NCBI GenBank assembly: GCA_038238185.1
Contig: JBBRXY010000055.1
Coordinates: 1-21,500 of the forward strand
DNA length: 21,500 nucleotides
From: DATAQC01 sp038238185
GTDB taxonomy: Bacteria; Actinomycetota; Acidimicrobiia; Acidimicrobiales; AC-14
Direction: 5' to 3'
Both the position numbers and the translations under genes were made by a program. The notes under the pieces were generated by a model that was not told where the DNA came from, did no database searches, and saw only the letters and a program-made list of their open reading frames with translations. Position 1 is the first letter of the stretch. The number at the start of each line of letters is the position of its first letter. Positions 13,719 through 20,529 of the stretch are shown here, piece after piece.

Positions 13719-14767
13719 GAATTCTGGTCACCGGTGGAGCCGGGTTCATCGGGTCCCATCTGGTGGAAGCCCTCGTCGATGCCGGGTGGGACGTCCGCGT
13801 GCTCGACCTGCCCGTCGACCCGGCCGGACAGGAGAGGGTCGCCGCCGACCTGCATCCACGTGCCGAGTACATCTGGGGCGACGTCCGCGACGCCGAGGTG
13901 GTTGACCGGGCCTGCCAGGGCGTCGATGCAGTGTCCCACCATGCGGCCAAGGTCGGCCTGGAGGCGGGCATGGGCGATGCCACCGACTACGTGGCCCACA
14001 ACGACCTGGGAACCGCCGTGCTGCTGGGCGGCCTCGATCGTTCGGGCTTCGCCGGTCGGATGGTCCTGGCCAGCAGCATGGTCGTCTACGGCGAGGGCCG
14101 CTACCGTTGCCGAATCCACGGGGTGACCCGGCCGGCCCCCCGACCTCGCGAGCGTCTGGTGGCTGGGCAGTTCGAGCCCCAGTGCCCGACCTGCGGGGAG
14201 GCTCTGGCCGTCGAGACCATCGACGAGGACGTCGGCCTCGACCCTCGCAACATCTATGCCGCCACCAAGGTCCACCAGGAGCACCTGTGCCAGGTGTTCG
14301 GTCGTCAGCGCGCCGTGCCGGTGACGGCCTTGCGCTACCACAACGTGTACGGGCCGCGGATGCCGCGTGACACGCCGTACGCCGGCGTGGCGGCCATCTT
14401 CCGAAGCGCGCTGGAACGGGGGGAGGCACCCCAGGTCTTCGAGGACGGCCGCCAGCAGCGCGACTTCGTCCACGTCGCCGATGTGGCTCAGGCGAACGTG
14501 CGTGCCCTGGCCATCGACCCGCCGGCTGACGGGGCCTTCAACGTGGCCAGCGGCAGGGCGCACACGGTCGGGGAGATGGCCGAGGCGCTGTCCGACGCCT
14601 TCGGGCCGTCTGCTCCTCGCCCCCGGGTCACCGGCGCCTTCCGGTTGGGCGACGTCCGCCACATCCTGGCGTCGCCGGCGCGTGCCCGGGCCGTTCTCGG
14701 CTTCGAGGCCCGCACCGACTTCGCCGCGGGCATGGCCGAGTTCGCCACCGCTCGGCTGCTGCGGTAA
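13715..14767 (+). CDS. NAD-dependent sugar epimerase/dehydratase with cysteine-rich insert
   Basis: A 350-residue extended short-chain dehydrogenase. The GTG start gives VRILVTGGAGFIGSHLVEAL, the Rossmann glycine motif G-x2-G-x2-G at residues 7-13. The active site is Ser120/Ser121 in LASSMVVYGEG and Tyr181-x3-Lys185 in YAATK. QQRDFVHVADVAQANVRAL and FNVASG are the late substrate-binding motifs. Between strand and catalytic tyrosine there is an insert of about 40 residues with Cys132, His135, Cys157-x2-Cys160, a likely zinc-binding loop. I recall a similar insert in related actinobacterial epimerases. It likely interconverts a nucleotide sugar used by the adjacent glycosyltransferases. The much longer upstream open frame is rejected as non-coding in composition. 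Confidence 0.9.
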   Translation: MRILVTGGAGFIGSHLVEALVDAGWDVRVLDLPVDPAGQERVAADLHPRAEYIWGDVRDAEVVDRACQGVDAVSHHAAKVGLEAGMGDATDYVAHNDLGTAVLLGGLDRSGFAGRMVLASSMVVYGEGRYRCRIHGVTRPAPRPRERLVAGQFEPQCPTCGEALAVETIDEDVGLDPRNIYAATKVHQEHLCQVFGRQRAVPVTALRYHNVYGPRMPRDTPYAGVAAIFRSALERGEAPQVFEDGRQQRDFVHVADVAQANVRALAIDPPADGAFNVASGRAHTVGEMAEALSDAFGPSAPRPRVTGAFRLGDVRHILASPARARAVLGFEARTDFAAGMAEFATARLLR

Positions 14768-14770
14768 CTC

Positions 14771-14820
14771 GTTCCGGTCACGGTCCTGTGGGCCAGGACC
14801 GACCGAAACGTGACCGGAAC
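14771..14820. terminator. Strong nested hairpin between convergent genes
   Basis: GTTCCGGTCACG (14771-14782) and CGTGACCGGAAC (14809-14820) are perfect 12-bp inverted repeats. Inside them GGTCCTG (14782-14788) pairs with CAGGACC (14794-14800). The epimerase ends four bases before and the convergent reductase ends 18 bases after, so it can serve both strands. There is no T-run on either side, so a bidirectional, U-tract-free terminator or an RNA-stabilising element is the best description. Confidence 0.65.
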
Positions 14821-14837
14821 CGATGGTGACGGGCTCG

Positions 14838-16085
14838 TCAGTCCCGATAGGCGCCCGGGGCGGCGAACATGCCCCGGTGCCAGCGAGCCGGTGTGCTCAC
14901 GGCTGCGCGCGGGTAGTCCTCGAACAGCCAGCGGGCGAAGTTCCGTCTCGTCCAGTCGTTGGTACCAGCCATGCGGATGGCCGCCCGCGCCCCTTTGCGG
15001 TGGCTGATCACACTCGACAGCCTCATCGCCAGACGGTGGTCAGCGAACAACGCCCGGCCCACCTCGGCCTCGTAGCGGCGCCGGGCCAACACCGGCCGCA
15101 AGGGCCCCGCCTCCTGGATCGCGCCGGCCGCGAGGCGCCCCGTGAGCATGGCCTGGGCGATGCCCTCGCCGGTGAGCGGGTCGGTGGCGGCGGCGGCGTC
15201 GCCCACGAACAGCACCCGGCCCTGGGCCGCGGTCAGTGGCATCCGCTCGACACGAGCCGGGATGGGCCAGGCCTTGTGGGGCCCCTCGGGGCGCGCGGCG
15301 TCTCCCAGCACCCGGCGGATCTCGGGCCGACTCAGCAGATCGGGCCACAGGCGCTTCATGTCGCGAACGGCGATCCCCTTGTCGCGTTGGATGCCGAACC
15401 CGACGTTCGCCCGGCCATCGGGAAGCGGGAACGACCAGGCATAACCGGGCAGCAGGTCGGCCTAGAACCACACCCACAGGGCATCGGCCTCCGGACCCAC
15501 GTCGGCGAAGTACTGGCGGAACGCGTGCCAGTCGCCCAGGTAGCCGGGGACCTGGGCTCCGACGAAGCGGCGCAGAGGCGACCAGGCCCCGTCGGCACCG
15601 ATGACGAACGGGGCCTGCACTGTGCCGAGGCCCTCGACCTCGACCTCGACGGCTTCGGGGGTGGTCGTGGCCGAGACGGCGGCGTGGCCGTCGTGGACGG
15701 TGGCTCCGGCAGCCCGGGCTGCGTCGAGAACGGCGGCATCGAGGGCGGCGCGGGGAGCGACGGCGGCGAACAGCCCTCGACCATTCGGTAGGGGAAGGCT
15801 GACGGTGTAGCCCGACGGGGAGCAGACCCGCGCCTCGTCCACGGCGTGCCAACCCTCCACTGCCTCGGGCCTGACACCGAGGTCCTCCAGCTCGCGAAGG
15901 GCGGCCGCGGTGAGGCCGTCGCCACAGCACTTGTCGCGCGGGAAGGCGGCCTTGTCGACCACAACCACCTGGCGCCCGGCCCGCGCCAGCACGGTGGCGG
16001 CCGTCGCCCCGGCCGGGCCTCCACCCACGACGACCACGTCGACCTCGAGGATCGGGACGTCGTTGGCCACGATCAACGATCCCAC
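14838..16085 (-). pseudogene. Geranylgeranyl-reductase-family FAD enzyme with in-frame amber codon
   Basis: The frame encodes a 415-codon flavoprotein of the geranylgeranyl reductase family, which includes mycobacterial menaquinone reductase MenJ. VVVVGGGPAGATAATVLA binds FAD, PRDKCCGDGLT is the family motif, and VGDAAAATDPLTGEGIAQAM is the second FAD motif. Codon 208 is TAG (15462-15464), between WVWF and ADLLPGYAWSFPLP, exactly inside a conserved stretch. No frame shift is involved and the downstream half is well preserved to its own TGA. A single G-to-T change from GAG would explain it. It is thus a recently broken gene, a sequence error, or a read-through site. The GTG at 16085 has AGAGG seven bases upstream; GTG at 16070 is an alternative. 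It is divergent from gmd. Confidence 0.85.
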
Positions 16086-16145
16086 GACTACGCCTCTACG
16101 TGGACCGGTCGGAGGACGGCGGCCTGCCGAGTAGGTTCTGATGCC

Positions 16146-17144
16146 GTGCCCAGAGCTCTCGTTACCGGTATCACCGGCCAGGACGGCCGCTACCTCGCCC
16201 AGCTTCTCGTGGAGAAGGGCTACGACGTGGTCGGCATGGTGCGGGGCCAGGCCAACCCCAAGATCCAGATGGTCCAGGAGGAAACCCCGGGGCTCGAGCT
16301 CGTCGAGGGCGATCTCCAGGACCTGTCCTCGCTCATCGGGGTCGTCGAGCAGGTGCAGCCCGACGAGGTCTACAACCTCGGGGCCATCAGCTTCGTGGCC
16401 CTGTCGTTCCGCCAGCCCGAGCTCACCGCCGACATCACCGGCCTCGGCGTGCTGCGCATGCTCGAGGCCATCCGCGTGGTGGGCGGGTCGCGCGAGAACA
16501 CCATCCGCTTTTACCAGGCGTCGTCGTCGGAGATGTTCGGCAAGGTCCGGGAGACCCCGCAGACTGAACGCACGCCGTTCCACCCCCGCTCGCCGTACGG
16601 CGCAGCCAAGGTTTTCGGCCACTACACCACGATCAACTACCGGGAGGCCTACGGTCTCTACGCGGCCTCGGGGATCTGCTTCAACCACGAGTCGCCCCGG
16701 CGCGGACTCGAGTTCGTGACCCGCAAGGTCACCAACGCGGTGGCCCGTATCAAGCTTGGCCTGCAGGACAAGATCGTCCTCGGCAATGTCGACGCTGCCC
16801 GCGATTGGGGCTATGCGGGCGACTTCGCCGAGGCCATGTGGCTGATGCTCCAACAAGACGTCGCCGACGACTACGTGATCGCCACCGGCGAGACCCACAC
16901 GGTGCGCGAGCTCCTCGAGTTGTCCTTCGAGTCGGCCGGGCTCGGTGCCTGGCAGGACTACGTGGAGCGAGACCCACGGTTCGAACGGCCGGCCGAGGTC
17001 GATGTGCTCACCGGCGACGCCACCAAAGCGAGAACCATCCTGGGCTGGAAGCCCAAGGTCGGGTTCGCCGAGCTGGTCGACATGATGGTGCGCTCGGACC
17101 TGGTGGCCGAAGCGGCCCGCAGCCCCCGCCCACCCGCCGGCTAA
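16146..17144 (+). CDS. gmd: GDP-mannose 4,6-dehydratase
   Basis: A 332-residue extended short-chain dehydrogenase converting GDP-D-mannose to GDP-4-keto-6-deoxy-D-mannose, the precursor of GDP-fucose, GDP-rhamnose and related sugars. ALVTGITGQDGRYLAQLL at the N terminus is the Gmd form of the NADP-binding motif. VYNLGAISFVALSF, YQASSSEMFGKV (catalytic Ser and Glu129) and SPYGAAKVFGHY (Tyr151, Lys155) follow. NHESPRRGLEFVTRKV and RDWGYAGDFAEAMWLML are further Gmd signatures. The GTG at 16146 is the first start that keeps the Rossmann motif at the very N terminus. Partner reductases or epimerases for the 4-keto sugar are not seen nearby. A 60-bp gap separates it from the divergent reductase. 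Confidence 0.93.
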   Translation: MPRALVTGITGQDGRYLAQLLVEKGYDVVGMVRGQANPKIQMVQEETPGLELVEGDLQDLSSLIGVVEQVQPDEVYNLGAISFVALSFRQPELTADITGLGVLRMLEAIRVVGGSRENTIRFYQASSSEMFGKVRETPQTERTPFHPRSPYGAAKVFGHYTTINYREAYGLYAASGICFNHESPRRGLEFVTRKVTNAVARIKLGLQDKIVLGNVDAARDWGYAGDFAEAMWLMLQQDVADDYVIATGETHTVRELLELSFESAGLGAWQDYVERDPRFERPAEVDVLTGDATKARTILGWKPKVGFAELVDMMVRSDLVAEAARSPRPPAG

Positions 17145-17194
17145 CCGGCGTCGAGCCTCCACCGCCTCCAGCGTCAAGGAAACCAGCCGCCATC

Positions 17195-17635
17195 GTGAGC
17201 GTCGACGTGTTGACGGAGATCACCATCGACCGGCCCGTGGAAATCGTCGCCGCCTACGCCGTCAACCCCACTAACGCACCGACCTGGTACGACAACATCG
17301 AGTCGGTTGAGTGGCAGACGAAACCGCCGGCCCGGGTGGGCTCGCGGGTTGCGTTCGTCGCCCGCTTCCTCGGTCGGCGGCTGGCCTACACCTACGAGCT
17401 GGTCGAGTTGGTGCCCAACGAGCGACTCGTCATGCGCACCGCCCAGGGCCCGTTCCCGATGGAGACCACCTACACGTGGACCCCGGCCGGCGACGGCAGC
17501 ACCACGATGACGTTACGCAACCGCGGCGAGCCGTCGGGCTTCTCGAAGCTCGCCGCGCCGATGATGGCCGCGGCCATGCGTCGCGCCAACAACAAGGATC
17601 TTCGATCGCTTCGCCGCATCGTGGAAGCAGGCTGA
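17195..17635 (+). CDS. SRPBCC (START/Bet v 1-like) domain protein
   Basis: A 146-residue single-domain protein of the SRPBCC superfamily, which binds hydrophobic ligands in a deep pocket. DVLTEITIDRPVEIVAAYAVNP is the first strand and helix, APTWYDNIESVEW the second helix and strand, then VGSRVAFVARFLGRRLAYTYEL, TYTWTPAGDGSTTMTLRNR and a long C-terminal helix MMAAAMRRANNKDLRSL. The GTG at 17195 is the best start by domain boundary; a weak AAGGA lies 14 bases upstream. It follows gmd by 50 bp on the same strand and may be co-transcribed, but a joint function is not evident. Confidence 0.83.
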   Translation: MSVDVLTEITIDRPVEIVAAYAVNPTNAPTWYDNIESVEWQTKPPARVGSRVAFVARFLGRRLAYTYELVELVPNERLVMRTAQGPFPMETTYTWTPAGDGSTTMTLRNRGEPSGFSKLAAPMMAAAMRRANNKDLRSLRRIVEAG

Positions 17636-17676
17636 TACCGAGGGGCCAGGTGGGCGGCGGAGCGGCCCGCGCCTGG

Positions 17677-17904
17677 TCATACGATCCACCGGACCGGGCC
17701 CAGGTGGGGGCCGGCCAGTGCGAGCAGCCGTTCCCCGCCGCCCGGCCAGAGGGTGAGCCGGAGCTGGGTGTTGTTGTAGTCGGCGTCGAGGGCCTCGAAC
17801 GAGAGGTGGGCGAGCGGAGCCTCGCTACCGGCTGCGGCGCCGGCGTCGTACCGGAGCTTCTGCGCCGCCCCCGCGTCGTCGGCGCTCAGGTTTCGGCGCT
17901 CCAT
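17677..17904 (-). CDS. Small hypothetical protein, 75 residues
   Basis: An ATG-initiated frame with a polar N-terminal half (MERRNLSADDAGAAQKLRYD) and a second half of alternating hydrophobic residues (LAHLSFEALDADYNNTQLRL then LTLWPGGGERLLALAG), which could be a small beta-sheet protein. No family is recognised and no ribosome binding site is obvious. The amino-acid composition is balanced for such GC-rich DNA, which favours a real gene. It faces the convergent SRPBCC gene, 41 bp away. Confidence 0.42.
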   Translation of the reverse strand: MERRNLSADDAGAAQKLRYDAGAAAGSEAPLAHLSFEALDADYNNTQLRLTLWPGGGERLLALAGPHLGPVRWIV

Positions 17905-17953
17905 CCGGGCTGAGGGCCGGTTCAGGGCGATGAAGGTTCACGAGCGTCGTTGA

Positions 17954-17965
17954 TCGAACGTTCGA
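17954..17965. repeat. Perfect 12-bp palindrome after the nucleotidyltransferase gene
   Basis: TCGAACGTTCGA is fully palindromic and lies 14 bp beyond the stop of the nucleotidyltransferase gene. Its TCGAA/TTCGA halves are the same words, in reversed order, as the candidate operator at 18901-18917. It may be a second binding site or a short terminator stem. Confidence 0.4.
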
Positions 17966-17978
17966 CGTCGATGGGCGC

Positions 17979-18533
17979 TCAGCCCTTTCGGATCAGGGTT
18001 CGCAGGCGAGCGATTCTGGGGTACATGGTCGGGCCGCGAAGGCCGATCAGTTGCTCCTCTATGTAGTCGACGTCGAGTTGAGGAAACGACGTGCCGATAG
18101 CCCGTAGGTCGACCCAATCCTTGTCCCGGCCGAACGACAGCTTGAAGAGCGCCAGGTCCTCGGCGGACAGAAAGGGCAGGAGGACTCGGCCGGGCCCGAA
18201 GGCATGTGTGACGCAACGGCGCTCGACTTCGCCGTAGCGCTCGTCGAGGGAAGGGAAGATGTCGACGGGGTACGGATCGCGCCCCCCGCGGACGCGGATC
18301 CCCGCGATCGGCAGCCATTCGCGGCGCGGACGCTCAGGCCGCAGCCCGAGCGCCCCGAATGCATCGACGATGGAGTTGACATCGGACGAGGGCGCAAAGA
18401 CATTCACGTCGACGTCGACGGTGCCGCGGGGTTCGGCGACGTAGGCCAGAGCGAGGGCGCCCCCGAACGCGTGGGAAAGACCGGAGGCGACCAGCTGGTG
18501 GTGGACGTCGACGACGAGATCGACGAGGCTCAA
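17979..18533 (-). CDS. Nucleotidyltransferase toxin-like protein (AbiEii type)
   Basis: A 184-residue protein with the minimal nucleotidyltransferase fold. HAFGGALALAYVAEPRGTVDVDVNVF (from residue 21; the GG pair 24-25 and Asp40-x-Asp42 are the catalytic signature) is followed by PYPVDIFPSL with the third acidic residue and LLPFLSAEDLALFKLSFGRDKDWVD, typical of AbiEii/AbiGii-like toxins. Such enzymes add nucleotides to tRNA or proteins. The TTG start overlaps the stop of the HTH gene in TTGA, which sets the start; longer in-frame starts would overlap that gene. With the upstream HTH protein it forms a probable toxin-antitoxin pair. All key residues are present, so I expect it to be active. 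Confidence 0.8.
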   Translation of the reverse strand: MSLVDLVVDVHHQLVASGLSHAFGGALALAYVAEPRGTVDVDVNVFAPSSDVNSIVDAFGALGLRPERPRREWLPIAGIRVRGGRDPYPVDIFPSLDERYGEVERRCVTHAFGPGRVLLPFLSAEDLALFKLSFGRDKDWVDLRAIGTSFPQLDVDYIEEQLIGLRGPTMYPRIARLRTLIRKG

Positions 18534-18898
18534 CGGCGAATTGTCGCGTCGGCGGCCTCGAGCACGGCCGTGATAGCGCGGACCCGCTCGTCCATGGAGG
18601 TGTTCGGGGGAAGCGACTCGGCCTCGTCGGGCGGATCGGAGGGTAACGGCTCGGGGAGATCCTCGTCTGGAAACCAACCCGCTTTGGGAAGCGCGCAGTG
18701 GACGGCCCGGTCTCCCGCAACCGCAGCGAGCTCGAAGCCGCAGGCCACAACGAGCCGGTTCAGCGTGTCGGCCGACGGGACGCGGCGGCCGCTCTCTATG
18801 GCCGAGATGTTGGATTGGCGGACGCCGGACACGTCGGCCAGCTCTCGCTGCGTCAGCCCTCGGGCTTCCCGGACGGCACGAACAAAGGTCCCGTACAC
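18530..18898 (-). CDS. XRE-family HTH protein, probable antitoxin/autoregulator
   Basis: A 122-residue protein with an N-terminal Xre helix-turn-helix (about 5-55): REARGLTQRELADVSGVRQS then NISAIESGRRVPSADTLNRL. The C-terminal half is acidic and proline-rich (DEDLPEPLPSDPPDEAESLPP) and ends in a helix MDERVRAITAVLEAADATIRR, a plausible toxin-binding tail. The GTG at 18898 is chosen because a palindromic operator and -10-like TATA sequence lie directly upstream, so an earlier in-frame start would run through the promoter. It is translationally coupled (TTGA) to the nucleotidyltransferase gene, the normal order antitoxin then toxin. Confidence 0.82.
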   Translation of the reverse strand: MYGTFVRAVREARGLTQRELADVSGVRQSNISAIESGRRVPSADTLNRLVVACGFELAAVAGDRAVHCALPKAGWFPDEDLPEPLPSDPPDEAESLPPNTSMDERVRAITAVLEAADATIRR

Positions 18899-18900
18899 GG

Positions 18901-18917
18901 TTCGAGTGTATATCGAA
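18901..18917. promoter_or_regulatory. Palindromic operator/promoter of the HTH-nucleotidyltransferase pair
   Basis: TTCGA (18901-18905), seven bases, TCGAA (18913-18917). The AT-rich spacer contains GTGTATA; on the minus strand GATATACA could be the -10 element. It lies two bases upstream of the GTG of the HTH gene, so binding there would block transcription. This is the expected place for autoregulation by the HTH antitoxin. Confidence 0.55.
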
Positions 18918-18949
18918 TTGGATAAGGTGGGACCGGGTTCCCCCACTGT

Positions 18950-19082
18950 CGTGGCGTGGCGGCCATTGCTCACGGCGCGGTTCGCCCGACCGCGGATCTC
19001 GATTGCTTGACTTCCCGAACTGAGTCGAACCTCGATCGTCTTGCCGCCGCCATGCGCGAGCTCAACACGAGGCTCCGGGGGA
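18950..19082 (+). pseudogene. Fragment of a second nucleotidyltransferase
   Basis: About 44 codons read GVAAIAHGAVRPTADLDCLT and then NLDRLAAAMRELNTRLRG. This matches the core of small nucleotidyltransferases (GG-V-A-A-I-A-H-G...T-x-D-L-D) that I recall from actinobacterial toxin-antitoxin loci, including the D-x-D site. There is no N terminus before it and the similarity stops abruptly after the LRG; the frame then runs into unrelated sequence and a stop. One glycine of the usual GG pair reads Arg. It is a relic, and lies on the opposite strand from the intact pair. Confidence 0.55.
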
Positions 19083-19203
19083 CCATCCAGTCGTGGCCGA
19101 CGACGTGTTTACGGTGCTCCCCGTCAGGAGTCGGCGCGATGTTCAGGCTGTCCTCGCCTTGAGGAAGCCATGCCGGGGTGTTGTCTCTCCAAAGACGACC
19201 CTG

Positions 19204-19223
19204 GTCCTCAGAAAGTCCTCAAT
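19204..19223. repeat. 20-bp direct repeat, copy 1
   Basis: GTCCTCAGAAAGTCCTCAAT is identical to 20228-20247, 1,024 bp away. With three mismatches and one inserted base the similarity extends over about 38 bp (from about 19194 to 19233). The unit itself contains GTCCTCA twice. The stretch 19083-19254 around it shows no other recognisable gene. Confidence 0.8.
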
Positions 19224-19254
19224 TCCAGCGGTTCTTACGGTGAATGGCGGTCCA

Positions 19255-19527
19255 CTACGGAGAGTGAGGGCGCGAAGGCAGAGCCGCCTCGACAGCGCAA
19301 ACGATCGCCTGGGCGTGGCCGAGATCGGTGGCGAGCAGGCGTTTGGTGATGGGCTGCTGGTCGTACTCGTTGCGGTTCCGGACCTGGCATACGGTCGAAC
19401 GCCCGGACGTGGGGCAGAGCGGCACCGGAACCTTGTCGACCCAGCTGGGGCTCACATGACGCTCGAACACTCCCTCGACCCTGACCCGCGGCGTTGCGCT
19501 CACTGCGTCCGCCAAGTGCCGACCCAC
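19255..19527 (-). pseudogene. Decayed toxin position next to the Xre antitoxin (RES/HEPN-like pieces)
   Basis: A 90-residue frame starting four bases after the Xre antitoxin stop, where a RES-domain toxin would be expected. The N-terminal piece RVRVEGVFERHVSPSW resembles the beginning of RES toxins as I recall them, but the conserved GGRW and following motifs are missing. From about residue 47, VCQVRNRNEYDQQPITKRLL then ATDLGHAQAIVCAVEAALP resembles the C-terminal end of HEPN-domain proteins (RN-x2-EY motif). If both readings are right, this is a junction of two different toxin remnants. Family assignment is from memory and weak; the missing core argues that no functional RES toxin is made. 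Confidence 0.42.
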
Positions 19528-19530
19528 CCG

Positions 19531-19893
19531 CTACATGGCCCCCGAGGTGAGGCGTTCAACCGCGGCCAGCACGGTCCCGAAATCGCCCTCGACAAGCAGG
19601 TCGAGGGGCCGGCGGGCGCCAATCGAGCGGTTTCTGCCATGGAGCCAGATCTGGACGCCCTCGTCGTCGTAGAGCTCCGTTAAGAGCTCGATCACGTAGT
19701 CGAGATCGAGCAAGCGGTCTCGAGCCGAGCCCTGCGGCCGATGGCGTCCGGCTGCCCAGTGCTGTACCTGGCGGGGCCGGACGGCCACGACCCGAGCCAG
19801 CTCTTCGGTAGTCACGCCTCGCCGCACCCGCGCCACCCGGTGCGGGTAGCTCCCTGCCGGCATGGTCGTCCGGGCCGCTGAGCTGTCTGCCAC
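19531..19893 (-). CDS. Xre/MbcA/ParS-type antitoxin
   Basis: A 120-residue protein with an HTH region (about 25-55, GVTTEELARVVAVRPRQVQHW) and a C-terminal antitoxin/toxin-binding domain (DUF2384; about 60-120) with RLLDLDYVIELLTELYDDEG, IWLHGRNRSIGARRPLDLL and EGDFGTVLAAVERL. This domain normally holds a RES-family NAD-phosphorylase toxin. The GTG at 19893 is chosen because AGAGGAG lies five bases upstream; the in-frame ATG at 19920 overlaps the -10 element. The coding sequence looks intact although its downstream toxin appears broken, so it may be an orphan antitoxin. Confidence 0.82.
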   Translation of the reverse strand: MADSSAARTTMPAGSYPHRVARVRRGVTTEELARVVAVRPRQVQHWAAGRHRPQGSARDRLLDLDYVIELLTELYDDEGVQIWLHGRNRSIGARRPLDLLVEGDFGTVLAAVERLTSGAM

Positions 19894-19918
19894 GGGATCT
19901 CCTCTCGTCGCTCGACAC

Positions 19919-19932
19919 ATTCTACGACGTAG
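19919..19932 (-). promoter_or_regulatory. Xre antitoxin promoter with palindromic operator
   Basis: TAGAAT (19924-19919 on the minus strand) is a good -10 hexamer, with TTTCCG 17 bp upstream as a weak -35. CTACG-A-CGTAG (19922-19932) is a perfect palindrome that overlaps the -10. The position fits autorepression by the Xre protein, whose GTG start lies 26 bp downstream. Confidence 0.5.
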
Positions 19933-20227
19933 TTGGCGACACGGAAAGTAGGCTCTTGAACGACAGGTCGTACAACGCGGAGAATGGTAGTCTCGGGTCG
20001 TCCTCGAGAGTGGGGACGCACGTCAAGTCATTTGGGTCGAAGCCTCCTGGTTCAGCCACGCTCCAGCGCCAAACCAGGACGGTCTGCGCCTTCGGCTGAC
20101 CTACAGGCGTCCGAGCAACCAGCGGCCTACCTCATCAGGGCGTTGGTGACGACGAGTCGGCCTGTAGGCGGGGACCAGCCCTACATAGCCGCTGACCTGC
20201 GGTTTTGCACGTCCTGGGACCACCTTA

Positions 20228-20247
20228 GTCCTCAGAAAGTCCTCAAT
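20228..20247. repeat. 20-bp direct repeat, copy 2
   Basis: Identical to 19204-19223. It ends 39 bp before the ATG of the DUF433 gene. The two copies bracket the Xre antitoxin and its broken partner. Confidence 0.8.
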
Positions 20248-20286
20248 CCAGCGGCTCGTGCCGGTCACTGTGGGAACATCGCGGTC

Positions 20287-20529
20287 ATGGCCCAGGAGCT
20301 GCTGGTCCTCATCGAGTCCGACCCTTCTGTCCTCCACGGCCAGGCGCGGTTTCGCGGCACGAGGGTCGGCGTCAGCGTGGTGCTCGACTGCCTGGCCGCC
20401 GGCATGACCGACTCCGAGATCCATGAGCAGTACCCCTCGCTGCCCGACGACGCCACTCGCGCCGCCTTGGCCTATGCCGCCGTGCTCGCCCGCGACGAGC
20501 TGTACCCGCTCGAGCCCACCTCTCGGTGA
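20287..20529 (+). CDS. DUF433 antitoxin (VapB45-like)
   Basis: An 80-residue DUF433 protein: IESDPSVLHGQARFRGTRVG, VSVVLDCLAAGMTDSEIHEQ, YPSLPDDATRAALAYAAVLA. This small winged-helix-like domain is the usual antitoxin partner of DUF5615 PIN-like toxins. The ATG at 20287 gives the standard N terminus. Its TGA overlaps the next GTG in GTGA, as in intact pairs. The protein looks complete and normal in length, but the toxin behind it is cut, so it may be an orphan. Confidence 0.87.
   Translation: MAQELLVLIESDPSVLHGQARFRGTRVGVSVVLDCLAAGMTDSEIHEQYPSLPDDATRAALAYAAVLARDELYPLEPTSR

Larger units (their letters stand above)
19894..20286. other. Intergenic region between the Xre and DUF433 antitoxin genes
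   Basis: 393 bp without a convincing gene. It holds the Xre promoter and palindrome near 19919-19932, a 9-bp inverted repeat CCTACAGGC (20100-20108) / GCCTGTAGG (20160-20168), and copy 2 of the 20-bp direct repeat. Near 20180-20250 the minus strand reads SRWIEDFLRTKVVPGRAKPQ, a possible coding relic (see findings). Confidence 0.55.

Noticed and set aside
14823..15791. A 322-codon plus-strand frame antisense to the reductase
   Set aside because: Gly/Pro/Arg-rich shadow with no motif; the opposite strand carries clear FAD and family motifs.
15462..17177. A 571-codon minus-strand frame spanning gmd and the reductase
   Set aside because: Its first 360 codons are antisense to gmd with its complete catalytic motifs. 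Only the part from 16085 belongs to a real gene.
19093..19683. A 196-codon plus-strand frame through the toxin-antitoxin region
   Set aside because: Runs antisense to the Xre antitoxin and the broken toxin, with no ribosome binding site or domain pattern.
19204..20247. The 20-bp repeats as att sites of an integrated element
   Set aside because: No integrase or tRNA gene is present, the repeat contains an internal duplication, and its differences look like codon changes. Kept only as a repeat finding.
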